Shown here piece by piece: positions 11,950 through 22,770 of a stretch of DNA of 64,000 bases. How positions within the stretch are numbered: the first letter of the stretch is position 1; every line of letters starts with the position of its first letter. Source of the stretch: Bactericera cockerelli (taxonomy: Eukaryota > Arthropoda > Insecta > Hemiptera > Triozidae). The notes beneath the pieces were generated by a model. That model ran no database searches, was not told where the DNA came from, and saw nothing but the letters and a program-made list of their open reading frames with translations. The DNA is taken from NCBI GenBank assembly GCA_024516035.1, contig CM044956.1:29558410-29622409 (forward strand), in the 5' to 3' direction. The translations under genes and the position numbers were made by a program.

Positions 11950-12058
11950 CACACACACACACACACCATACGCAATTACACACACCCACCACACCACACA
12001 CCACACCACACACCACACCACACACACCATACTACACACACACCACACCACACACAGT
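11950..12058 (+). repeat. CA-rich microsatellite on the sense strand
   Basis: About 110 bases of (CA)n, CACAC and ACCACAC steps lie on the coding strand of the host gene. Vertebrate hnRNP L binds CA repeats and CA-rich RNA, so this could be a binding site in this gene's own pre-mRNA. That is inference. Confidence 0.85.
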
Positions 12059-12737
12059 CACCTTTTGATGTCTACAAGCATGATTGCTGTGGGAGACAGC
12101 ACCAAGTTTTTGGGTTTTCTGAAATGTGAACAATACTGTGGTTGCGTGACATTTTCTTGGATTTCTCATTAGGGGTTGAAGACACTCGTGTAAGTTTGAC
12201 ATTTCACTCCGGGAGGTTGGTGGTTTGTCGCCCTGTTCAAAACTTCCTCCAGAGGAAACAACGTCAGCTTCTAATTAAATAAGAGTTGTCATCATGAGAG
12301 TTTAGATAACTTAATAGCTGCTTTGCATATACCTCCTCGTATGTGTCCAGCTTTTTTTCTGTTTTAAAGCCAAGTTTTCAGACTATTTTTTTGTAAAAAA
12401 AAATCACAATCTAGTTTTTAATGTAAAAAAATCACATTCTAGTTTTCACCATTCTCAGCGAAGGTTAACAAAGCGACAACTCGAAAATTCTTCTCATTTT
12501 TCTAGTGCTCGTTTTGTAAGTCCCAGTGGAACACGTATTTCCCTGTCTGTCACACCCATGTATTTACTGAATCTCTCAGTTTTAACTTCATTATTGAAAG
12601 TGAAAGTTCCATCAACAGATTGGATTTCCAATGGGCGAGGAGACAGTTCAAAATTGTTTTTGTCGAAATGCAACAGTTACGCCTCAATATGTCTGTTGTA
12701 TCAATTTCCTATAAATCGACTTACCTATAAGATACCT

Positions 12738-13700
12738 GGGTCATTTTCATTTATCTTGGGCATATCAAGTCCGCAACCTTTCTCCTTTAATAAATGTGAA
12801 AATAATAGGGATATATGACTATAATCTATTTGATCACATAGGAAACAATTTTTTTTATAAATTACAATAATAAATTGTCTTTTAAACTAATGTGGAGACT
12901 CAAAATTGCCAGTTATGTAAGTAACGTTCATGATATTTTAGGTGTCCCTTAGTCTAAGATTTTACTGTGTCTGATAGAAAAAAAATGCATTTCTCCCCAT
13001 TATTTTCACCAAAACCCAATATAAATGAGAAAAATACAGTTTATATAGTATGTGACCATTAGTTTTCATAAAAATAATAATGTTCATCACATTCTACAGA
13101 CGTGTAAAGTTGTGTCCCTACGAAGAAAAAAAAATCTCCGTCATGAATGTTACCCCCAAAAAAATGTAAACCATTTTGAAAAACCCTTGGAATGAGAAGC
13201 TAGCAGCTGCCGCCATTTTGCTTCTTACAGATGACATTGTTTTTGTTTTGAAATTTCCTGTCAGTTGGATGTTGGATGCAGTACAGTGAGGGACAATGGT
13301 GGGTCTAATTTTTTTTGACAAGAACGTTACGCGGTTTTTAAAATAAATTGTAATGATTCTTTAATATATAATGTATTTCTTTAATTCTTCTGCATGTCCT
13401 CTTTCCAATCAAATATTTTTTTTTTGTAAAGTGAATATTCTTTTATTGAGAAAAGATTGTTTTAGTGGCGTGTTACTCATGAACGTTACCGTCATGAACG
13501 TTACCCGTGGTCATGAACTTTACCTGGTACGTTAAGTTTTTGTAATTTTGTGTGAAGAGGTAGCTGCTAGAAATATTCTAAATGAAAGCTTTTGCTCAAA
13601 GGTATTTGTCTTAGTCTTCTGAGCCTAAAAATTGTTTAGGAAAAATGTAACGTTCATGACTTGAAAAAATCCAATTGCCCAAGATAAATGAAAATGACCC
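12738..13700 (+). mobile_element. Non-autonomous TIR element with 4-bp target duplication, copy A
   Basis: The element starts GGGTCATTTTCATTTATCTT and ends with the reverse complement AAGATAAATGAAAATGACCC. It is flanked on both sides by ACCT, a perfect 4-bp target duplication. Inside, the word TCATGAACGTTAC or its complement recurs, for example near 12925, 13140, 13475-13500 and 13645-13665. No transposase is visible. A full inverted copy lies at 53825-54792. Superfamily not assigned; the 4-bp duplication would fit Sola or Chapaev types but the ends do not settle it. Confidence 0.85.
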
Positions 13701-14494
13701 ACCTACATAATAGATACATCTCTCCACAATTCTACATACATACATATCTCATCTCTGGAGGATGAACTGAGACAAATGTTGACACCCATTCAGCTAACAA
13801 AAATTATTTTTCCATCTCTTTCTTGATACTTTTTTTCTGATCTTATTTGGTTTTTGCACCAAGAGAGAAGTTAATCCATTCGAGTGAGAAAACTTACGGC
13901 AATAACTGACCAAGCCTTTTTTTACTTATTGATTTTTTACGACATAGTTATGAAGCGTGTCCTGAAAACATAATCAACGTATACTAGAGCTAACTTCTAT
14001 AAACATGGGTGTAGAAATGGACCCTAACGGTGACCGGGATCAGCTAAAGTTGATACCAAAAAATGGAAAATACCTCTTATTGAATTCTCATCTGATTTAC
14101 TTGATTATTTCCATGGAGTATCCGATTTTTGTTAATATGCTTCTTTGGTGTGAATTTTGCACTGTTTTATTTATCAGGGGCAGAGCTAATGGGGTCAAGA
14201 AATAACAATTGCTAGAAGTTTTCTGATATTTCCAAACAAGTCGCAATGTCTAAATTAAGTTTTGCCACAAAAAAAGCCGTGGATTTGATTAAAACAAAGT
14301 GTCCAACCATAAAATCACAAAAATCAATTTAACTTTAACATTGAACAAAAACTTTTGTTGATCACTAGCACGGATCACTAGATTTGTAGTAGTTCTGGGC
14401 ATGTCATTTTCAATGTGTTAACGTATTTATTTTAATGGTGCGTGTCACTAATCCACAACCAAAGCGCCTACGTAAATTTACCCTCGTATAACTA

Positions 14495-14526
<32 letters not shown>

Positions 14527-14835
14527 TTTTTTTGTTGATTTTTTTGCCATTGGTTATTCCCCTTATCATGGGAATTTGCCATACAGCCAATGTGGTCGTG
14601 TTTATACAGGTTGATATTTTATTAAAGATAGTTCGTTAATTATTAGATATTAAATGAATATATTGTTTGTGGTTAGAAAATATTATATGTATCCGTATGT
14701 ACGTGGGTTTTGTATTATAGTTCTGTAACGTATAACTAAAAGTGATGGAAAGCATCACCCATCGTATAACTAAAAGTGATGCTTTCCAAGTTGAGAAGGA
14801 GACATGCCCTGCCAGTGTTTACCGTCTGCGGCGCC

Positions 14836-15091
14836 AGAGATCAGCGTGTAACGCTAATCCCTATGCAAGAGATCAGCGTGTAACGCTAATCCCTATGCAA
14901 GAGATCAGCGTGTAACGCTAATCCCTATGCAAGAGATCAGCGTGTAACGCTAATCCCTATGCAAGAGATCAGCGTGTAACGCTAATCCCTATGCAAGAGA
15001 TCAGCGTGTAAGGCTAATCCCTATGCAAGAGATCAGCGTGTAACGCTAATCCCTATGCAAGAGATCAGCGTGTAACGCTAATCCCTATGCA
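14836..15091 (+). repeat. 32-bp tandem array, 8 copies
   Basis: Eight head-to-tail copies of AGATCAGCGTGTAACGCTAA plus TCCCTATGCAAG are present, with only one or two substitutions (one copy has AAGGC for AACGC). Each unit contains GCGTGTAACGC, a small imperfect inverted repeat. It ends about 25 bases before the large foldback at 15119. Confidence 0.95.
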
Positions 15092-15926
15092 ATGAGAACA
15101 CGGTACTACCTCCCGTTAGGGTGGGCCGAAAAAAGCGAATTTTTGAATCGAGAATTTTAATAGCAAAAAAAAGTTGCAGCATGGTCAGACGTTTCCAAAA
15201 ATATAACTTTTGTCGAAATTGGATGTTATCTTCCACTGCCGCAAAGCGGTTGAAGTTTGGCGGAAAAGTCGAAAAATGGCATTTTGGGCCCCACTTTAAG
15301 AAATTTATAAAAATAGTAAATGAACATCTAAGAAGCTCAAATTTGTTTAAAATTACTCAATATGTGTTCTAATTTTATTTTTAGACTAGAATAATGAGCT
15401 TTTTGAACTCTGTTCTGTATACAGGGTGATCCAAAATCATGAAATACCACTTTCTTATGTGATTTATATGGGGTATATTATGTTTATATTTATTGAATTA
15501 TTTGAATTAATTCTTCGATATTGGGAAACAAAATCACCAAATATTAAATATATGATAGTGCTGGACAGTTTGGATGATATTTGCACACTTCAGATATACA
15601 GGGTGGCCAAAATTTTCATAAATTATGATGACTTTTTTTATGTATTTAGTTCATGGTTTTTTTTATATTACAACCATGTAAATATTATGCTAAGCAGTTT
15701 TTGGGGACATAAAACATATATAAGGATTATAAAAAGGATAATAAGACAGTCTCTTATCCAAGATATTCCGTATGGAGCCCAGGTGATTGATGGAAAGTCT
15801 TGGGTGGAAGGGAATTTTCACCCAACACAGTGCACCTAGGGAAATATCTCGTAGTAACATTGGAGTGGCAGCATAAACAATAGAAGATCAACAAATTATC
15901 TCAATACATAGTATAATGATATAGTT

Positions 15927-16049
15927 GATCGATAAGGCGGCGCACTTGTAACCTCTAACCTGGAAGTCGGTGGTTCAAGTCCTAGATTCAGCGTAGATTT
16001 AGTAAATCGATTTTGAGTAGTTGTGATATCATGAAAGTGATTAACACAA
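15927..16049 (+). repeat. tRNA-derived SINE inside the foldback spacer
   Basis: A head (GATCGATAAGGCGGCGCACT) and B box (GGTGGTTCAAGTCC near 15969) are followed by a tail that includes GATTTTGAGTAGTTGTGA and GTGATTAACACAAG. Head and tail match the element at 19023. Confidence 0.65.
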
Positions 16050-16112
16050 GTATAGTAACTTTTTTTAATGTTGTTTGCTCATCAGTAGAAGTTCATTTAA
16101 TTTGCTTACATT

Positions 16113-16868
16113 TCTATCTATATCTATAAAAGAAAGCTGTCTGTATGTGTGTATGTATGTGTGTATGTATGTATGTATGTATGTATGTTCTTTATACAAA
16201 TCCACACCGTTTGACCGAGAAACCTGAAATTTTGCACATAGGTCCGCTTGGATCAGGAAATTCTTCTAGGCTAGATTATATCTCCCTGAGGTTAAGCTAC
16301 AATGAGTAAGGATAAAAATGGTTGGGTGACGCAAAAAAAATGCACGTTTTTTGACATAAATGACATTTTTTCTCGAAATTTGTCGCGACGACCTATCAAC
16401 TCAAAGCGAGAAAGTTTTAGGCAAGGGTTTGAGCTTTCAATTGACATATCGATCGCGAATTTCTGATGAGCCGTTCTTGAGCTACGCCGGGTAAGGTAAA
16501 AAAATGGATGTGTAACATGTAAAATATTCACGTTTTTTGACCTAAATGACATTTTTTCTCGAAATTTGAAGTGACGACCTATCAACTCAGAGCGAGAAAG
16601 TTTTAGGCAAGGGTTTAGGCTTTCATTTGACATATTGATCGCGAAATTCTGATGAGCCATTCTTGAGCTACGCCGGGGAAGGCCAGAAAATAGATGGGCG
16701 ACAAAAAATATTCAGGTTTTCTTTCAAACCTAAATGACATTTTGTGTGTGTGTGGTGTGTGTGTGTGTGGTGGTGTGTGTGTGGTGTGTGTGTGTGTGTG
16801 TATGGGTGTGTGTGTGTGTGTGTGTGGTGTGTGGTGTGTGTATGGTGGTGTGTGTGGTGTGTGTGTGT

Positions 16869-16909
<41 letters not shown>

Positions 16910-16922
16910 TGTGGTGGTGTGT

Positions 16923-16965
<43 letters not shown>

Positions 16966-17009
16966 TGTGGTGTGTGTGTGTGTGGTGTGGTGTGTGTGTG
17001 TGTGTGTGT

Positions 17010-17045
<36 letters not shown>

Positions 17046-17189
17046 GTGTGTGTGTGTGTGTGTGTGTGTGGTGTGGGTGTGTGTGTGGTGTGTGGGGTGT
17101 GGTTGTGGTGTGTGTGTGTGTGGGTGGGGGTGGTGGTTGTGTGTGTGTTGGTGTGATGGGCTGGCGAAGCGGCGGGTGTAACCGCTAGT
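16113..17189 (+). mobile_element. Non-autonomous Helitron-like element with long GT tract
   Basis: The 5' end reads TCTATCTATATCTATAAAAG (the exact TC is ambiguous by a few bases). The 3' end is GGCGAAGCGGCGGGTGTAAC followed by CGCTAGT, a short hairpin and CTAGT terminus as in Helitrons. Internally there are two roughly 190-bp direct repeats (about 16300-16680) with CGACCTATCAACTCAAAGCG, then about 400 bases of GT-rich microsatellite (16744-17150). No Rep/helicase coding is present. The copy at 45095-45686 shares all these parts. Confidence 0.75.
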
Positions 17190-19022
17190 AGACAATAAAT
17201 AGAATCTTCTCCAATGATTTTCACTGCGCACAGTACCCAAAGTAGATATAACATTCCCTCGCTATTCAGCGAGAGAAAAGCCATTGTTTAAGGTACATTT
17301 TTGTCTTTGAGCAACCAGTTGTTGTTGTTATTTTGTTACCAATACCAAAGAGATTTGCAATTTTCTAATCTGAAGGACTTACCTACTCTATTTTTTTCTG
17401 AAACCACAAATGACATAAAAGACCAGCATAATATACATTTTATATGATATATTTTAAGAACCTACTTGGTTATTTTTACCAAATCATTACTTTTTTTTCC
17501 AATGGAAATAGGTGTAATGTATATGTATAACCTCAGAAATTTATTCGCCATTATACCTAAGCCATTAAAACTCTTAAATAGCAGAGAGACTCAAAGAACT
17601 AGGTCGGAAAGATATCAAAAGAGTGGATATAAAAAAATTCGTTGTTGGGAGGGTTCGGGAGAGCTTCGTCGCGTGGTGTAGCCACCTAACACACATGGTA
17701 GTACACCTTATACAGTTATTTTAATAATAATAATGCAGGAAATAGAATGGTAAAACTATAAGGTAAAATTACAACAACGATAAGGGAATAAGTTCCCTAT
17801 ACAACCTACTCCCCAAGGTGCACTGTGTTGGGTGAAAATTCCCTTCCACCCAAGACTTTCCATCAATCACCTGGGCTCCATACGGAATATCTTGGATAAG
17901 AGACTGTCTTATTATCCTTTTTATAATCCTTATATATGTTTTATGTCCCCAAAAACTGCTTAGCATAATATTTACATGGTTGTAATGTAAAAAAAACCAT
18001 GAACTAAATACATAAAAAAAGTCATCATAATTTATGAAAATTTTGGCCACCCTGTATATCTGAAGTGTGCAAATATCATCCAAACTGTCCAGCACTATCA
18101 TATATTTAATATTTGGTGATTTTGTTTCCCAATATCGAAGAATTAATTCAAATAATTCAATAATATAAAACATAATATACCCCATATAAATCACATAAGA
18201 AAGTGGTATTTCATGATTTTGGATCACCCTGTATACAGAACAGAGTTCAAAAAGCTCATTATTTTGAGTCTAAAAATAAAATTAGAACACATATTGAGTA
18301 ATTTTAAACAAATTTGAGCTTCTTAGATGTTCATTTACTATTTTTATAAATTTCTTAAAGTGGGGTCCAAAATGCCATTTTTCGACTTTTCCGCCAAACT
18401 TCAACCGCTTTGCGGCAGTGGAAGATAACATCCAATTTCGACAAAAGTTATATTTTTGGAAACGTCTGACCATGCTGCAACTTTTTTTTGCTATTAAAAT
18501 TCTCGATTCAAAAATTCGCTTTTTTCGGCCCACCCTACTCCCCGTGTCCTCGTGACCCAAAGCCACGGGACTTATTATTATAAGTTCCAAAGGGAAATCT
18601 AATCTCCATTCTCCTTCTCCCTGCTGTATCTCCTTTGTTGGAAATTTAAACACAAAAGTTACCGGATGTCGCGTTTCTTTTTCTTTTTTATTTTACCTTG
18701 CTGGTATCGTGCTTGGCTTTTTAGCAATGCCATTTTTATCATAAATGTGAAAATAATAAATTAAAGGACGTGGGGGAACGTACCTACCTATTATGAAATA
18801 TGTAGGTCATATTTTTTAAGACTTTGTAACAGACTTTTTTTTATATAAATCTCTCTTATTTACTAAAACAAAAACGCACGTAATAAAAGAAAAAAGTAAC
18901 CTAAAATATTAATGAAAAATCAGTTCAGGTCGCGTTAAAATACGCACAACAGGTTTTGTTCACCTTACAATAATTTTAAATATATAATGTACGTAACCGA
19001 CCCTTATGTACGACCAGTGCCT

Positions 19023-19145
19023 TGATCAATAAGGCGGCGGACTTGCAATCCGGAGGTCGGTGGTTCGAGTCCCAAGTTAAACATAAATTTAGAAAAGTCG
19101 AGTTTGAGTAGTTGTGAGACATCACGATTGTGATTAACACAAATT
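19023..19145 (+). repeat. tRNA-derived SINE
   Basis: GATCAATAAGGCGGCGGACT forms the A-box side, and GGTCGGTGGTTCGAGTCCC is an intact B box. The tail GAGTTTGAGTAGTTGTGAGA and GTGATTAACACAAAT match the SINE at 15927. The lack of a closing acceptor stem argues against a functional tRNA gene. Confidence 0.65.
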
Positions 19146-19332
19146 TGATAACTTAATATAACTTTTATTATGTACCTACTTATATAGGGTATTAATTGGT
19201 TACTATATTGGATTGGACAAAAATTGCAGCTTTTAGGACGACGAAAAGAAATTTTGATCCAACTCTTTGCCTAGTCGACATTGCTTAACACTATATATGG
19301 TCAAAGAAATTACAGTAAATTTTAACCATGTA

Positions 19333-20558
19333 GGGGAAGGTTTGCTAAAACCGGGTAGTCTGCTAATACCGGGTACCACTGTTTCTGACGATACTGCTAA
19401 TGCCATTTATGAACTGATTACAAAAACTAAAATTTCTTCCTAGCAGAGCGTAACTTTTGTAAAAAAAAACCAATTTCATTTCGAGTCATTTCGCTCTGAT
19501 TTGAGGTTCTAGTTTTGCTCGTGTTATTTCCTTATTTTCGAGCCCACAGTTATCGAGTGACTTTTAACGGCTATTTGTGCTGAAAATTCATGGTAAGTCT
19601 GTAAAGCTGTTACTTAAAAAGTGTTATTTCATATCATAATTAAATCTTTTTAATATCGTTTTGCATGTCTTGGTTATTCAATATTTTTTACAGAAAGTCA
19701 TGAGTCTGTTCATACCGGGTACTTTGGGGTTGATAAAACCGGGTACAGATTTTCAGGTACCCGATTTGAGCAGCCTATTTTTCCTTAGTGTTGTGTGTAT
19801 TTTTATGTGCTTACATTTTTTCAAGTTGTCTTTGATATGTCTCTGGATATTTTTTCGGGGAAGGTATTGAAGGTAAGTAGGTGAGCAAGTAGGGATCTGC
19901 TACATATTATTTTTTAATGACATTCAATTATTTTTCTCATTTTTTATATATTTTTAGGTGTCACAATGTCAAACCCTCCAAGGTATGCTTTTTATTACCC
20001 ACCTATTGTTTTTTCTTTAAAGCAATTTTCCTAATATTTTGGTACAATTCTTATTCTAGTTATTTTTTACAATGTCAAGAAAGATAGTTGTAAGTTTTAC
20101 CTTTATTAATACCTACAAGTGTGTTTCCTATTTTAATTTTTCTAAAATTTAGGTTCAAAATTTGTTCCTTCTTGTTGTTTGCCATTCGAAAAATAATTAT
20201 TTTTTACATTGAAATTACTTATGCTCATAAATAAAAATAAAAAAATGTTAAAGTTCGTTTCAATAAACATGATTGAACTTTTTATCAATGTCTTCCATAG
20301 GAAATATAGGGGTACCCGGTTCTGTCATACCCAGTACCCGGTTCTGAAAGACCGGGTTGACAGAACCGGGTACTTTGACTTTTTTTTTAAAAAATAAATT
20401 TAACAAAAAATGGCAATACATAGTGACGTATCGTTTTCAAATTTAGATAGCCAACAAAGTTGTGAATGTTTTTCAGTTTAATTTGCTGAGATGATGATAA
20501 TGGCTTTTCCGCTAGATGGCCTAGAAAACTAAGTACCCGGTTTTGGGAGACCTTTCCC
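19333..20558. mobile_element. TIR element with repeated ACCGGGTA motifs, TA-flanked
   Basis: The left end GGGGAAGGTTTGCTAAAACC and the right end (complement GGGAAAGGTCTCCCAAAACC) form imperfect inverted termini of about 25 bp, flanked by TA. ACCGGGTA or its complement recurs at least nine times (19354, 19371, 19716, 19738, 19758, 20311, 20327, 20350-20372, 20533), clustered toward both ends. No transposase is recognised. A TA target and such termini would fit a Tc1/mariner/pogo-type non-autonomous element. Confidence 0.6.
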
Positions 20559-22137
20559 TATGGAACTTGCCCTAAAAATTTCTGCTCGATTGGACAAAAA
20601 AAAAATTGATGTTGATGTTATATACCACACGAATCACGCAACTTTCGGTTGAAATTGGCCGCATACAATTTTTTAAAAAATTTAATCAATTTTTTCTTAA
20701 ATTAAAAAATAATAGGGGTTTACTCTGATCATTTTGGGGGTCCCCCCGCTTGGACTGACTTATTTATTATTCAACTTAGATGGTGGTTGTGACATCAAAT
20801 CTAATGATTTTGAGGTGCTGATAATGAATTTGACTAACTGTTATCGTTGGGTCACCAGCGGCGGATTTTGACTTATTTTCGAGTGATAAGTTGCCACACC
20901 AGTTTATTTCCGTAAGGCGCTTTAACTCTGTGATGGACATTGGCGCCGTTATATTATTTTACTGTTCAGTTAGAGAACATCCGAATAATTGGGCGTGGCT
21001 CACCCCGCTATAACAACATGACTCCTACTATTTCACTCAATAAATAAATATTGTATTTAATTAAGTTCATTCGTACGACTAATATTAAATATTGGATGAA
21101 TATTTCAAATCATGAAAGTTTAATAAGGTGTGCTTTTTACCTAAAAATAGAGAGAATGTTTCACATTTTACTTTTTACTGACAGGTCTGATATTGCGATG
21201 ATAAATAGGAAGAGTCTTCATTATTTTAAAATATTACTTGTTCTATTCCCGTGTTTTCATCTTGGATTTGCTTGGGGTATTTTTTTCAACTTCAACATTT
21301 AACACAGTATAAAGTGGTTTGAGGAATTGTAGATTTTATATTTTTCACACCATATACCTACCCTCAACAGTAGTACAACCGACCATAGAAATTAAGTTTT
21401 CTTGTCTCCCCTACACCTACCAGAAACGTGATGTCTGATTATATTTATATAAAAAAAATAAAATTTCATTTTACCTTATTATAAAAAATACTTCGTAGGT
21501 ATAGTTATTTTCTCTTTCTATAGTTTGCAATAAGGCATCTACTTACATGTTTTTTCTTCCATGCATCCTCTTACTAATCTCACAGACATCATCATGCTCT
21601 GGTAGTCCAACTAGCGTGAATTAATAAAATTTTCATTTGAGTAAAATCAAGAGCTTGTTCCTCAAACATCTGAGAATGATCCCACATCATTATAATATAT
21701 ATGCTACCGAAAAAGTGCTGTATCAAAGGGACGGTTGATCTCTCTTCAAATATTAGGAATGAAGAGGTGTTTGTTTATAATTTGTAATTGTCCATTGAAG
21801 TAGAAAATTGAGAAAATATATTTTTATAAAGCTCATTTTCTCTCACACTTTCTTACTTATCATCTCTCTCATTCCTGTCTATAAATCCTGTTATTTCTTT
21901 TTCCTCTCCCTACACTTTCTTTCGCTTTTTTCTCTACCCACCACGTCACCCTGTAGGTCCCATTTTCAATACATACGCATATTCGTAACTCAACATTGAC
22001 GCTAGATATTATTATTACTACCAAGTTCATGTCGAGATCCTCTAATTCTAACAAGTCCAATAGCTGTAGATGTAAATACCTTACACCTTACATGATAATT
22101 ATGTGGTATGATCCGGTCTCCGTGTCCACATGTGCTG

Positions 22138-22452
22138 GACCTGAAGGTGAGAAGATCTTGACCTGAAGGTGAGAAGATCTTGACCTGAAGGTAAGAAGAT
22201 CTTGACCTGAAGGTAAGAAGATCTTGACCTGAAGGTGAGAAGATCTTGACCTGAAGGTAACAAGATCTTGACCTGAAGGTAAGAAAATCTTGACCTGAAG
22301 GTGAGAAGATCTTGACCTGAAGGTAAGAAAATCTTGACCTGAAGGTGAGAAGATCTTGACCTGAAGGTGAGAAGATCTTGACCTGAAGGTAAGAAGATCT
22401 TGACCTGAAGGTAAGAAGATCTTGACCTGAAGGTGAGAAGATCTTGACCGGC
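22138..22452 (+). repeat. 22-bp tandem array of splice-donor-like units
   Basis: About 14 head-to-tail copies of GACCTGAAGGTGAGAAGATC plus TT are present. Units alternate between AAGGTGAG and AAGGTAAG, both close matches to the 5' splice-site consensus on the host gene's sense strand. The array ends about 115 bases before the exon at 22566. Antisense open frames through it are low-complexity artefacts of a unit whose length is not a multiple of three. Confidence 0.95.
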
Positions 22453-22454
22453 CA

Positions 22455-22537
22455 TAAGAGAAGTTCTCGCGTCATCAATAATATTTAATTGTAACAAGAG
22501 ACAAGTTCTCGTGTCATCAATAATATTTAATTGTAAC
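22455..22537 (+). repeat. Tandem duplication, about 41 bp x 2
   Basis: Two copies of AAGTTCTCGYGTCATCAATA followed by ATATTTAATTGTAAC are present, differing at only a few bases. They sit between the 22-bp array and the acceptor of exon 22566, within the region that should hold the branch point. Confidence 0.85.
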
Positions 22538-22565
22538 TTAACCGGTTTAATTTTCTTGATTTCAG

Positions 22566-22610
22566 AACTTCCACAACAAACGACTACGACGAAGAGCCTA
22601 GAAGGAAAAG
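22566..22610 (+). CDS. sm: hnRNP L/smooth-like protein, linker exon
   Basis: This is a 45-base exon between acceptor TTGATTTCAG and donor AAAAG/GTGAGT. Read with two bases carried in from upstream it encodes TSTTNDYDEEPRRK plus the first two bases of an Arg codon; the other two phases give a stop or no family resemblance. It is an acidic stretch followed by a basic patch, comparable to the ENYDDPHK segment before the RRMs in vertebrate hnRNP L. Its end phase fits the exon at 31287 exactly (AG plus G gives Arg), so splicing of these two is well supported. It does not fit exon 485-559 directly. An RRM1 would be expected after this point by analogy with vertebrate hnRNP L and is not present in the joined product. 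Confidence 0.75.
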
Positions 22611-22640
22611 GTGAGTGAAAATTTACTTTATTTTAACCAT

Positions 22641-22770
22641 TGGCCTCAGGACGATACAGCAGCGGACTCATAACCTGTCCGTGGTTCGAGTCCCATAGTA
22701 TCGGGAATGTCAAAATGCATATCATCAAGTGCGGGTTTGAATAATTCTGCAATTTGTGCAGACATCATCA
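22641..22770 (+). repeat. tRNA-derived SINE fragment next to an exon
   Basis: TGGCCTCAGGACGATACAGC acts as the head, and GTCCGTGGTTCGAGTCCC is an intact B box. The tail has GGGTTTGAATAATTCTGCAA and CATCATCACTTATG, a diverged form of the 19023 SINE tail. It begins only about 30 bases after the donor at 22611. Confidence 0.55.

Larger units (their letters stand above)
15119..18535. mobile_element. Large foldback element with about 720-bp inverted arms
   Basis: The left arm is about 15119-15840 and the right arm about 17814-18535, near-identical inverted copies. The ends are TAGGGTGGGCCG and its complement CGGCCCACCCTA, flanked by TA. Each arm carries internal TACAGGGTGATCC and TACAGGGTGGCCA joints, which links it to the CAGGGTG family elsewhere in the window. 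The near-identity of the arms suggests recent formation or gene conversion. The spacer holds a SINE and a Helitron; 17190-17813 shows nothing identifiable. Open frames in the arms mirror each other and are not genes. Confidence 0.85.
560..22565 (+). other. Intron 1 (or several introns) of the hnRNP L/smooth-like gene, filled with repeats
   Basis: The interval is bounded by donor GTAAGT at 560 and acceptor TTTCAG ending at 22565. Apart from the exon-like segment at 4512-4740 I see no protein-coding texture. Repeats listed separately cover much of it. I see nothing identifiable in 560-1590, 5580-8580 (except a 14-bp inverted repeat at 5884-5975 and a stray repeat end near 6255-6290), 10150-10940, 12060-12737, 13701-14835 (ATT microsatellite near 14500-14530, small inverted duplication at 14725-14798), 18540-19020 and 20560-22137. 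Because of the phase mismatch between its flanking exons, at least one unseen exon is likely inside. Confidence 0.55.

Noticed and set aside
14005..14205. 66-residue open frame starting MGVEMDPNGDRD
   Set aside because: The start looks protein-like for about 20 residues only; there is no domain, and no support for expression.
16668..17284. Long overlapping open frames rich in Cys/Val or His/Thr on both strands
   Set aside because: They are translations of a GT/CA microsatellite inside a Helitron, open in many frames at once.
15121..18653. Pairs of near-identical frames on opposite strands (MIQNHEIPL... and GRKKRIFES...)
   Set aside because: They mirror each other because they lie in the inverted arms of one foldback; AT-rich, no known domain, and interrupted by CAGGGTG joints.
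22002..22497. Antisense frames of about 130-160 residues with a repeated TFRSRSSYLQVKIF pattern
   Set aside because: Pure product of the 22-bp tandem array; two overlapping frames give the same repeat and there is no other protein feature.
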